NCBI GenBank assembly: GCA_039801465.1
Contig: JBDRUT010000003.1
Coordinates: 1 to 64,000 of the forward strand
Length of the DNA stretch: 64,000 nt
Source: JAOABV01 sp039801465
GTDB lineage: Bacteria > Hydrothermota > Tepidihabitantia > Tepidihabitantales > CAIPLT01
Direction: 5' to 3'
Positions 51,422-59,167 of the stretch are shown here, one piece after another. Position numbers and translations under genes: made by a program. The notes beneath the pieces were generated by a model. That model was not told where the DNA came from. It made no database searches and saw only the letters and a program-made list of their open reading frames with translations. The first letter of the stretch is position 1. Every line of letters begins with the position of its first letter.

Positions 51422-52534
51422 ATGAACATTTTAGTTATTAACTGGCGGTGTATTAAAAATCCGTTAGCCGGCGGCGCAGAAATCTATTTCCAGGAAATTT
51501 TCAAACGGATTGTTAAAATGGGGCATTCGGTTGCGCAATTGGCAGTTAAATTTGATGGCGCACCGGAACAAGAAACCATTGATGATATTAAAATAATCCG
51601 TATTGGGTCGAAAAACACTTTTAATTTTGCGGTCTATCAGCGACTTAATCAAATACTTGCGCAAGACAATTACGATATTGTTATTGATGACCTAAACAAG
51701 ATTCCTTTTTATAGTCCTTGGATAACTAAAAAACCAGTATTAGCATTAATGATGCATCTTTTCAGAAAAAGTATCTTTTCTGAAGTGTCTTTTCCGTTTG
51801 CCAGTTATGTCTATTTGATGGAAAGTCTAATTCCTTTATGTTATAAGAATAACAATTTCGCAACTCTTTCTGAAAGTTCGAAACAGGATTTGGTGAAAAT
51901 AGGAATTAAACCAGAAAAGATTGTTGTTATACCTCCAGGAATTGATTTAAATATGTATCAACCTAATTATGCAATTAAAGAAAAGAATTTAATTATTCAT
52001 ACCGGTCGTCTTAAACGATACAAATCAGTTGACCATTTACTATATGCGACTCAGAAATTGAGCCAAAAACGGAAGGATTTTAAAGTCGTGATTATTGGTG
52101 ATGGTGATGATTTGCCAAGATTAAAAAATATTACTAAAAAGTTAAATCTCGAAAACTATATTATTTTTACTGGATATATTACGGAGAAAGAAAAAATAAG
52201 TTATTATCAGAAGGCAACAGTATTAGTTGAGAATTCAATTAAAGAAGGATGGGGAATGATTGTCATTGAAGCCAATGCTTGCGGAACACCTGTTGTCGCA
52301 GCACGTTCGCCGGGTCTAAAAGATGCGGTACTTGATCAAAAAACTGGTTTTTTATATGATTACGGTAATATTGATGACTTGGTAAACAAAATTGAACGCC
52401 TATTAGATGATATCAACTTAAATCGTCAGATGTCAGAAGCCGGTATCAAATGGGCAAAGAATTTTAGTTGGGATAAATGTGCTAATGATATGTTAGATGT
52501 TATTGGAAAAACTTTAACAGGAAGTGATAAGTAG
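51422..52534 (+). CDS. GT4-family glycosyltransferase
   Basis: 370 residues. GT-B fold: an N-terminal acceptor domain with NPLAGGAEIYFQEIFKRI, and a C-terminal nucleotide-sugar domain with IIHTGRLKRYKSVDHLL and the EX7E motif in IKEGWGMIVIEANACGTPVVA. Such enzymes transfer sugars from nucleotide donors to lipid-linked or exported acceptors at the cytoplasmic face. It is followed at 10 bp by an ABC-2 exporter, which suggests that the pair makes and exports a glycolipid or polysaccharide; this is inference from context. Sugar specificity cannot be told. Confidence 0.88.
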   Translation: MNILVINWRCIKNPLAGGAEIYFQEIFKRIVKMGHSVAQLAVKFDGAPEQETIDDIKIIRIGSKNTFNFAVYQRLNQILAQDNYDIVIDDLNKIPFYSPWITKKPVLALMMHLFRKSIFSEVSFPFASYVYLMESLIPLCYKNNNFATLSESSKQDLVKIGIKPEKIVVIPPGIDLNMYQPNYAIKEKNLIIHTGRLKRYKSVDHLLYATQKLSQKRKDFKVVIIGDGDDLPRLKNITKKLNLENYIIFTGYITEKEKISYYQKATVLVENSIKEGWGMIVIEANACGTPVVAARSPGLKDAVLDQKTGFLYDYGNIDDLVNKIERLLDDINLNRQMSEAGIKWAKNFSWDKCANDMLDVIGKTLTGSDK

Positions 52535-52543
52535 CAACCGATT

Positions 52544-53563
52544 ATGAATGCAATTGAAGTTAAAGATGTTGTAAAGAAGTTTAAGCGAGGTAAAGGCTTA
52601 AAGAAACGAGAGATATTTGCAGTTGACAAGGCTAATTTTACTATACCTGATGGTGAACTGTTTGGGCTTTTAGGTCCAAATGGTGCGGGTAAGACAACTT
52701 TAGTGCGTTGTATTGCTACCCTTTTAATTCCTGATGAAGGGTCAATTAAAATTTATGGTAAAGATATCTCAACTTATTCTTTGCAATGTCGCCAGCAAAT
52801 CGGACTGGTAACTTCCGGTGAGCGGTCACTTTACTGGAAACTTTCTGCCCGAGACAATCTGAAATTCTTCGCGGCTTTATATGGCTTAGATAATAAAGAA
52901 CGGGACAAACGAATTGATTATTTAATGGAATTACTTGAGTTAAAAGATGTTCAATATGAACGAGTAGAAAAGTATTCTTCGGGTATGAAACAGAAAATAT
53001 CTTTGGCGCGGGCGTTAATTCATGACCCACAAATACTATTATTGGACGAACCAACGCTTGGTCTCGATCCGCAGTTTTCTCGTTTTATTCGGAATTTTAT
53101 TAAGAATACTCTTAATAAAGAACAGAAGAAAACTGTGCTATTAACAACCCATTATATGGACGAAGCCGACGAATTGTGCGAACGGATCGCTTTTATCAAT
53201 TACGGTAAAATTATTGATATTAAAACACCTTATGAATATAAACGAGATTTGCCGCATACTGAAGTTTTAGATGTGCGCTGCACGAATATTGAAAATACCG
53301 ATGAATTAACTACACATTTACAGTCAATACCATCGGTTGAGAAAGTAACGGTGAGTAATCAAAATGGCATAACAAATATCAAGTTGATATTACCCCGTGC
53401 TGAATTAGTTTTAGCCGATCTAATTGAATTAGTTAGACAAAAGGGGCGTATTTTGGCAATCGATGTGAAACAGCCGACTTTGGAAGATGTTTTTATTTAT
53501 GTCACCGGTACTCGTTTAAGCGAAGATACCAGCGAATTTAGGCCAGAATCAAATGAGGATTAA
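52544..53563 (+). CDS. ABC-2 exporter ATP-binding protein
   Basis: 339 residues. Walker A GPNGAGKTT (about 44-52), signature YSSGMKQK, Walker B ILLLDEPTLGLDP and the switch histidine in TTHYMDEADEL are all present. A C-terminal domain of about 100 residues (from 235) follows, as in NodI/DrrA-like exporters. It begins 10 bp after the glycosyltransferase and its end overlaps the first permease by 11 bases. It drives export by the two permeases downstream. Confidence 0.93.
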   Translation: MNAIEVKDVVKKFKRGKGLKKREIFAVDKANFTIPDGELFGLLGPNGAGKTTLVRCIATLLIPDEGSIKIYGKDISTYSLQCRQQIGLVTSGERSLYWKLSARDNLKFFAALYGLDNKERDKRIDYLMELLELKDVQYERVEKYSSGMKQKISLARALIHDPQILLLDEPTLGLDPQFSRFIRNFIKNTLNKEQKKTVLLTTHYMDEADELCERIAFINYGKIIDIKTPYEYKRDLPHTEVLDVRCTNIENTDELTTHLQSIPSVEKVTVSNQNGITNIKLILPRAELVLADLIELVRQKGRILAIDVKQPTLEDVFIYVTGTRLSEDTSEFRPESNED

Positions 53564-54398
53564 ATTTCTTATGAGTTCTAAAAAAAACTTAAGAATTATC
53601 TTTGCTGAGTTTAGAAAGACCGTGAAGATTTGGTTTTCGTATCCAATCATAATTATCTTTTGGTTTATTGCACCATTGTTATGGTTAATGCCTTATGTAT
53701 TTCAAGGCAAAGCGTTGGTTGGCGGGATGTCCAGTGAAGCATTTAGAAATCTTACTGGTTCACCAAACTTTTTACCATTTATCCTAATCGGGACAATGAT
53801 CTCAACTTATATTTTTTCAGGCCTTTGGGGTGTAGGAAATTCATTGCGAGAAGAAACTTATTGGGGAACCTTAGAATATATTATTGCATCGCCGACTAAT
53901 CCAATTGTTGTGCTATTAGGGAAAACACTGGCAGAATTTGTTTATGCAACGATTAATGTCGTTTTGCAGGGAATAGTTGCAACAATATTTTTAGGATTAA
54001 GTTTAACTATTGCTAAAGTTCTACCAGTGCTTTTAATTGTGCTTTTATTGGTAATCGGTTTTTATGGATTCGCCATTGCATTTGCTGGCTTTACTTTATT
54101 AATTAAAGAAGTTCATGGTTGGGTGCATACTTTGGAATGGGTCTTTTATCTATTTTCACCGATTCGTTATCCAGTTGAAGTAAGCCCAATTACTAAGACA
54201 TTATCCGCATTTATTCCGTTGACTTATGCGTTAGTAGCAATTCGCGCAATCATCCTTCTGAATAAGAACATAATAAACCTCTGGCAAACAGTCTTAATAT
54301 TAATCGTTATGGATATTCTGCTAATATCAGTTGGATATTTAACATTTCGCTATTTAGAAAAAAAGACCAAACAACAAGGAACAATTTCTCAATATTAA
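53553..54398 (+). CDS. ABC-2 type permease, first subunit
   Basis: 281 residues, six hydrophobic helices. SLREETYWGTLEYIIASPTNP is the ABC-2 motif that contacts the ATPase, and FSPIRYPVEVSPITKTLSAFIPLTYAL is the end-of-domain pattern. It overlaps the ATPase gene by 11 bases. The next gene is a homologue of the same length, so the membrane domain is probably a heterodimer. Confidence 0.88.
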   Translation: MRIKFLMSSKKNLRIIFAEFRKTVKIWFSYPIIIIFWFIAPLLWLMPYVFQGKALVGGMSSEAFRNLTGSPNFLPFILIGTMISTYIFSGLWGVGNSLREETYWGTLEYIIASPTNPIVVLLGKTLAEFVYATINVVLQGIVATIFLGLSLTIAKVLPVLLIVLLLVIGFYGFAIAFAGFTLLIKEVHGWVHTLEWVFYLFSPIRYPVEVSPITKTLSAFIPLTYALVAIRAIILLNKNIINLWQTVLILIVMDILLISVGYLTFRYLEKKTKQQGTISQY

Positions 54399-54402
54399 TT
54401 TA

Positions 54403-55248
54403 ATGGACCAGTTTCTTGAGAAAATTAAACATTATTTACGGGCTATCTGGCAAGAGAATTTAAAAGAATGGAAAATTGAGTTGACTTATAAACCAGATTT
54501 TATCCGCGGAATGATTGACCCGTTAGTTTATGCTTTACCTTATCTTTTATATGGCGTAGCATTAGTTGGTGGTAAAACTTCAGCGTCTTTACAAAAATTA
54601 ACTGGCACTAACGATTTAATTACCTTTGTTACCCTTGGTTATATCTTTATTGGATTTCTCAATATGGCTTTATGGGCAATGGGGTTTTCTTTAAGGAAAG
54701 AACAATATTGGGGAACATTAGAATCGGTCTTTGCTGCACCCGTGCCGCGATGGGTTTTTGCACTGGGAATGGCTTTGCATTCAACACTTCATCAAGGTTT
54801 AATGATTTTCTTTCAATTATTAGTTATTAATTTAATATTTAAGTTAACAATAAATCCGGCAGGAATTTTACCTTCTCTGATTATTGTAGCATTAATGCTA
54901 ATTGCTTTATATGGTTTTGGAATGATGATTGCGAGTCTAACTCTGATTCTAAAACAAGGTTGGTTAGTTTCTGAAGCGCTTTCAGGAATTATGATGGTAA
55001 TTACACCAATCGCATATCCATTAGCAGTTTTACCGGTTTTTATGCAGAAGGCATCTTTATTTCTGCCAACAACATATGGTGTTATGACTGTCCGCCATTT
55101 TTTAATTGGGGAAAATATGCAATTTTCTGTGGCAGCTGCATTTATTAGACTTGTGATATTAGGAGTTGTTTGGGTTGGTTTCGGACTTTTAGTTTTTGAA
55201 ATCATTGACCGACGCACCCGTCGAACTGGAACTATTGCGCACTACTAA
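54403..55248 (+). CDS. ABC-2 type permease, second subunit
   Basis: 281 residues, homologous to the upstream permease: SLRKEQYWGTLESVFAAPVPR and ITPIAYPLAVLPVFMQKASLFLPTTYGV match the same two motifs. Six helices. It starts 4 bp after the previous gene and is followed by pdxA after 7 bp, so pdxA is probably on the same transcript though functionally unrelated. Confidence 0.88.
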   Translation: MDQFLEKIKHYLRAIWQENLKEWKIELTYKPDFIRGMIDPLVYALPYLLYGVALVGGKTSASLQKLTGTNDLITFVTLGYIFIGFLNMALWAMGFSLRKEQYWGTLESVFAAPVPRWVFALGMALHSTLHQGLMIFFQLLVINLIFKLTINPAGILPSLIIVALMLIALYGFGMMIASLTLILKQGWLVSEALSGIMMVITPIAYPLAVLPVFMQKASLFLPTTYGVMTVRHFLIGENMQFSVAAAFIRLVILGVVWVGFGLLVFEIIDRRTRRTGTIAHY

Positions 55249-55255
55249 TTTAACA

Positions 55256-56185
55256 ATGGTTGGTATTACAATCGGCGACCCATCAGGAATTGGCCCGGAA
55301 ATAGTACTAAGAGCAATTTCCTTGAAGGGATTACTTATAGATAAATTTATAATTATTGGTAATAGAAAACTTTTAGAAAAACTTCAAAAGAAAATTGCTA
55401 AATACTCGGTACAATCTCTAACAAGATGTAAAGTGCTCGACGCCTTTGACTATTTCGATTATGAATTCGGTAAACCTCAGAAAAAATGTGGCTTGGCTTC
55501 GCTGCTTCAATTGCATCTTGCTATCCATTTATTAAAAATCGGTAAAATTAAGAGTATTGTCACGGCGCCGGTTTCGAAAACTGCTTTATCTTTAGTAGGC
55601 TTTCTTTTTCCTGGCCAAACTGAATATTTTGCGAGTGAATTTGGCATAAATAAATATGGTATGCTTGCTTGGTCAAAAGAACTAAAAATCATTTTGAGCA
55701 CGATTCATAAGCCCTTAAAGGATGTTCCTAATTTAATTACCAAACAGAATATATTAGAGAAAATAATACTCTTGAATAGTTATCTAAAACATTATGAAAA
55801 GATTAAAAGACCGAGAATTGGTGTATTTTCTTTAAATCCTCATAGCTTTGAGTTTACTTGTGGTGCTGAACACAGAATTCTTTTGGCAATCAAGCAAGCT
55901 CAAAAACTCGGTATTAATGTTGACGGACCAATTCCTGCTGATAGTATCTTTGTGAATCGCAGTATAAGCAAGGCAAAAAATGGTTATGTGGCAATGTATC
56001 ATGACCAAGCAATGTTGCCCGTGAAACTTTTATCTCAAGGAACAGGAGTTAATGTGACATTAGGATTACCTTTTATTCGGACTTCACCCCTGCACGGAGT
56101 AGCATATGATATTGCCGGTAAAGGAATTGCTAGTCCTTTAGCAATGTATAATGCCATTAAATTGTGCCAAAAACTATCTGATTAG
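55256..56185 (+). CDS. pdxA: 4-hydroxythreonine-4-phosphate dehydrogenase PdxA
   Basis: 309 residues from ATG 55256; a longer frame begins at a TTG inside the upstream gene, but family members start M..GITxGDPSGIGPEI. Conserved: VTAPVSKTAL, LSTIHKPL and SLNPHSFE and YHDQAM with the metal histidines, GVNVTLGLPFIRTSPLHGVAYDIAGKG. The substrate-phosphate motif GHTE reads GQTE, so its histidine is Gln. The enzyme acts in DXP-dependent PLP synthesis, but pdxJ is not nearby. It lies just before a nifS-like gene. Confidence 0.88.
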   Translation: MVGITIGDPSGIGPEIVLRAISLKGLLIDKFIIIGNRKLLEKLQKKIAKYSVQSLTRCKVLDAFDYFDYEFGKPQKKCGLASLLQLHLAIHLLKIGKIKSIVTAPVSKTALSLVGFLFPGQTEYFASEFGINKYGMLAWSKELKIILSTIHKPLKDVPNLITKQNILEKIILLNSYLKHYEKIKRPRIGVFSLNPHSFEFTCGAEHRILLAIKQAQKLGINVDGPIPADSIFVNRSISKAKNGYVAMYHDQAMLPVKLLSQGTGVNVTLGLPFIRTSPLHGVAYDIAGKGIASPLAMYNAIKLCQKLSD

Positions 56186-56191
56186 AACTAC

Positions 56192-56220
56192 TTGTTTTGC
56201 CCTACAAATTAAGCTATAAT
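56192..56220 (+). promoter_or_regulatory. Promoter of the nifS-like gene, predicting a leaderless mRNA
   Basis: TTGTTT (56192-56197) and a perfect TATAAT (56215-56220), 17 bp apart. The ATG at 56227 is six bases after the -10 box, at the expected transcription start. Confidence 0.6.
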
Positions 56221-56226
56221 TATTGT

Positions 56227-57462
56227 ATGAGACAAGTATACTTAGATAATCATTCAGCAACTAAAATCGACGAGCGAGTTTATAATGAGATGCTTCCCTA
56301 TTTAGAAGAATATTATGGTAATGCCCAAAGCATGCATTCTTTAGGCGCAAAATCCTATGAAGCAATTCAAAAAGCCCGTGAACAAGTTGCAAATTTAATT
56401 GGTGCAATGACAGAAGAAATCTATTTTACATCTTGTGGTTCAGAATCAAATAATCTCGCAATTAAAGGCGTTGCTGACGCTTATAAAACTAAAGGTAAAC
56501 ATATTATTATTTCAAGTATTGAGCATTTTTCTGTTCTGTATTCAGCAAAAAGATTAGAACAATCGGGTTTTTCGGTCACTTATCTACCAGTTGATAAATA
56601 CGGGTTAGTATCAGCGGATGATTTGAGACATGCGATTAGAAGTGATACGATATTAATCTCAATTCAGCATGCCAACCCGGAAATTGGCACAATACAACCA
56701 ATTGAAGAATTAAATAAAATTGCCAAAGAGAAAAATATTTTATTTCATACTGATGCAATTGCAACTGTTGGCACAATCCCGGTTGATGTTAATCAGTTAG
56801 GAGTAGATTTATTAAGTTTGGCTGGTTCGCAATTCTATGGTCCAAAAGGCGCATCAGCACTTTATATAAAAAAAGGTGTAAGAATTATTCCTCAGATTGA
56901 TGGCGGAATTCAAGAAGCAGGCCGTCGAGCCGGAACAGAAAATGTGCCGGCAATTGTCGGATTAGGTAAAGCATCGGAAATTGTAAAACAAGAACTTGAT
57001 AATAACTATAATAAGATGCTTTTATTACGAAATCGATTAATAAAAGAATTAACACAGAAGATAGACTATATATATTTGAACGGTCATCCGAAAAAAAGAT
57101 TGCCAAATAATGTCAATTTTTCAGTTGAGTTTATTGAAGGTGAAGGGATGTTATTATTTTTAGATGAAAAAGGGATATATGTAACAAGTGGCTCAGCCTG
57201 CACCTCAAAAGCACTTAAGATGTCGCATATCTTAGCTGCAATTAAGGTTGATCCGGCAATTGCTCAAGGTTCAATTACAATGACACTTTCCAAATATAAT
57301 ACTGACGAAGATATTGATTATCTCTTACAAGAATTTCCACCAATTGTAAAAAAATTAAGAGACTTATCACCACTTTATGCTTATTTTGTGAAAACCGGCA
57401 AAAGACAAGAAGCTAGACCAGGAACAGACTATCAACATCATCATGAACAAGCAGAAGAATAG
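56227..57462 (+). CDS. NifS/IscS-like aminotransferase class V protein lacking the PLP lysine
   Basis: 411 residues from ATG 56227 (a TTG ten codons upstream lies in the promoter). The overall fold is clear: VYLDNHSATKIDERV, SIEHFSV with the stacking histidine, FHTDAIATVGTIPVDV with the PLP aspartate, and the mobile-loop cysteine in VTSGSACTSKAL. But the active-site S-G-H-K of desulfurases reads A-G-S-Q in LAGSQFYGPKG, so the Schiff-base lysine and its histidine are missing, and the DAxQ glutamine is Ala. A His-rich tail (YQHHHEQ) ends the protein. It cannot work as a normal PLP cysteine desulfurase. DsrE- and TusA-like genes follow. Confidence 0.85.
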   Translation: MRQVYLDNHSATKIDERVYNEMLPYLEEYYGNAQSMHSLGAKSYEAIQKAREQVANLIGAMTEEIYFTSCGSESNNLAIKGVADAYKTKGKHIIISSIEHFSVLYSAKRLEQSGFSVTYLPVDKYGLVSADDLRHAIRSDTILISIQHANPEIGTIQPIEELNKIAKEKNILFHTDAIATVGTIPVDVNQLGVDLLSLAGSQFYGPKGASALYIKKGVRIIPQIDGGIQEAGRRAGTENVPAIVGLGKASEIVKQELDNNYNKMLLLRNRLIKELTQKIDYIYLNGHPKKRLPNNVNFSVEFIEGEGMLLFLDEKGIYVTSGSACTSKALKMSHILAAIKVDPAIAQGSITMTLSKYNTDEDIDYLLQEFPPIVKKLRDLSPLYAYFVKTGKRQEARPGTDYQHHHEQAEE

Positions 57463-57516
57463 ATAAAGAGATTTTTTATATTAATCTCAAGTTATCTTTG
57501 AACTTAAGATAAGAAT

Positions 57517-57987
57517 ATGAAAGACAAGATGACAATTATATTATTTTCTGGAGAAATGGATAAGGCAATTGCCGCATTTATCTTAGCAACAACTGCAGCA
57601 GCAAGTGGAATGGAGGTATCCATCTTTTTTACTTTCTGGGGTTTGAATATAATTAAAAAATCAGCAATCACGATTACTAAATCTCAAAACTTTATCCAAA
57701 AGATATTTAATGTTTTATCCACAAAAAACTTACCGATAACGAAACTCAATATGTTCGGATTAGGTCCTTGGATTATGAAAAAATTAATGAAGAAAACTAA
57801 AACGGCGACTTTAGAAGATTTGATGAAACTCGCTAAAGAACTAAATGTAAAATACATTGCGTGCACAACGAGTTGCAGTGTTTTAGGATTAGATAAAGAT
57901 AGTCTGATTGATGAAATTGATGAATTTGCTGGCGCATCAACTTATTTAGCTGAAGCCAAAGATTCAAAAATTAATCTGTTTGTCTAA
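57517..57987 (+). CDS. DsrE/DsrF-like (DrsE_2) sulfur-relay protein
   Basis: 156 residues. MTIILFSGEMDKAIAAFILATTAAASGMEVSIFFTFWG is the family opening, and the C-terminal half has CTTSCSVLGLDKDSLIDEIDE with cysteines that could carry persulfide. Members are small proteins often paired with TusA, sometimes called peroxiredoxin-family or DUF1641-linked. It lies 54 bp after the nifS-like gene and 34 bp before tusA, so the three probably act together in sulfur transfer. No Shine-Dalgarno; a TAAGAT box (57505-57510) precedes the ATG by 6 bases without a good -35. Confidence 0.85.
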   Translation: MKDKMTIILFSGEMDKAIAAFILATTAAASGMEVSIFFTFWGLNIIKKSAITITKSQNFIQKIFNVLSTKNLPITKLNMFGLGPWIMKKLMKKTKTATLEDLMKLAKELNVKYIACTTSCSVLGLDKDSLIDEIDEFAGASTYLAEAKDSKINLFV

Positions 57988-58021
57988 ATGATTTTTAGAT
58001 GACAGAAAACATTTATATAAT

Positions 58022-58249
58022 ATGAAATCAGATAGAACATTAGATTGTATTGGTCTTTTCTGTCCCATGCCAATCATCAAGACCAAACAAGAACTACAAA
58101 TTATGAAGCCCGGTGAAATTTTAGAAATTCTCGCCGATGATTCGGGTTTTGAAAAAGATTTAATTCACTGGTGCAAAATGACCGGTAATGAATGCCTGGG
58201 AATAGAAAAAGATGGTAATATTATTAAGGGATATGTGAGAAAAAAATAA
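58022..58249 (+). CDS. TusA-family sulfur carrier
   Basis: 75 residues, full length. LDCIGLFCPMPIIKTKQELQ contains the CPxP active site whose first Cys takes persulfide; the DSGFEKDLIHWCKMTGNE segment is typical. TusA passes sulfur to tRNA thiolation, molybdopterin or dissimilatory reactions. Placed after the DsrE-like gene and the altered NifS-like gene. Confidence 0.93.
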   Translation: MKSDRTLDCIGLFCPMPIIKTKQELQIMKPGEILEILADDSGFEKDLIHWCKMTGNECLGIEKDGNIIKGYVRKK

Positions 58250-58285
58250 TCTTAATCAACTTAGCTTAGCTCAATTCAACAAATC

Positions 58286-58313
58286 TTGACATAATCTTAA
58301 ATTGATGTATGAT
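58286..58313 (+). promoter_or_regulatory. Promoter of the Yip1-domain gene
   Basis: TTGACA (58286-58291) and TATGAT (58308-58313), 16 bp apart. The start near 58320 leaves a leader of about 140 bases with GGAGG before the ATG at 58461. Confidence 0.7.
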
Positions 58314-58460
58314 TATTTAATCTGCATTTCATAACTATGTCAATTTGCAAGAAAGGGATATTTTTTACCAGCACAATTAAATTGTTAAGTTTGGTTGAAA
58401 AAGTAGAGAGACTAATTTAATGAACCTTGGTATATTGAAATTATATTAATTGGAGGTAAA

Positions 58461-59117
58461 ATGAATGTTTTTGACGTTTATTTTTCACCAACAAAATTTT
58501 TTATAAGACTCAAGAATAAACCGCAATGGATAATTCCATTGATTCTGATTGTGCTTTCCGCAATTATTGTTTCAGTAGTCACACTTTCAACATATAGTCC
58601 AGAAGAGAGAATGGCTCAGCTTCGCGAAAGGAATTTAACTCCGGAACAAATTGAACGTGCGGAAAAATTTATGAGCGGTCCTTTAGTTTGGATTTCAGCG
58701 ATAATTTCCTCAGTAATCTTTACGCCCATTGTATTACTTATTGTTGCAATAATCATAAATTTCTTGCTACCATTATTAGGTTCTAATAGTAACTTTTTGA
58801 CAACTTTTAGTTGTGTTGTTGGAGCAAGTCTGGTAAGAATTCCTGCAATGATTGTGAAAATAATATTAATGTTAATTAGAGGAACACCTTTTGTCTACAC
58901 GAGTTTTATCTTGTTTTTCCCAATGATTTCCCAAGATACATTTTTCTATCGTCTGCTTTCGAAATTAGACTTCTTTACAATTTGGGAAATTATATTGATG
59001 GTTCTCGGATTAAAAATAGTTTATGAACTTAAGGGTAAAAAAAGTTATTTTCTCCTTTTTGGAATCTGGTTCGTTTATATAATCATCATTTCACTTTTCC
59101 CTGGACGAGTAAGATAG
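58461..59117 (+). CDS. Yip1-domain membrane protein
   Basis: 218 residues behind GGAGG with about five transmembrane helices. MNVFDVYFSPTKFFIRLKNKPQWIIPLILIV is the usual start of bacterial Yip1 proteins ('P...F..L..KP.W..P.'). The helices at 22-42, 70-100, 115-145 and 170-215 include the FxxxAS.VGASLVRIPAMIVK pattern. Function is unknown; here it precedes an efflux operon, but by only 50 bp with no clear shared role. Confidence 0.75.
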   Translation: MNVFDVYFSPTKFFIRLKNKPQWIIPLILIVLSAIIVSVVTLSTYSPEERMAQLRERNLTPEQIERAEKFMSGPLVWISAIISSVIFTPIVLLIVAIIINFLLPLLGSNSNFLTTFSCVVGASLVRIPAMIVKIILMLIRGTPFVYTSFILFFPMISQDTFFYRLLSKLDFFTIWEIILMVLGLKIVYELKGKKSYFLLFGIWFVYIIIISLFPGRVR

Positions 59118-59167
59118 ATCCTTAAACCAAATGTTATGAAAATGTATGATTGCTAATATATAGATGT

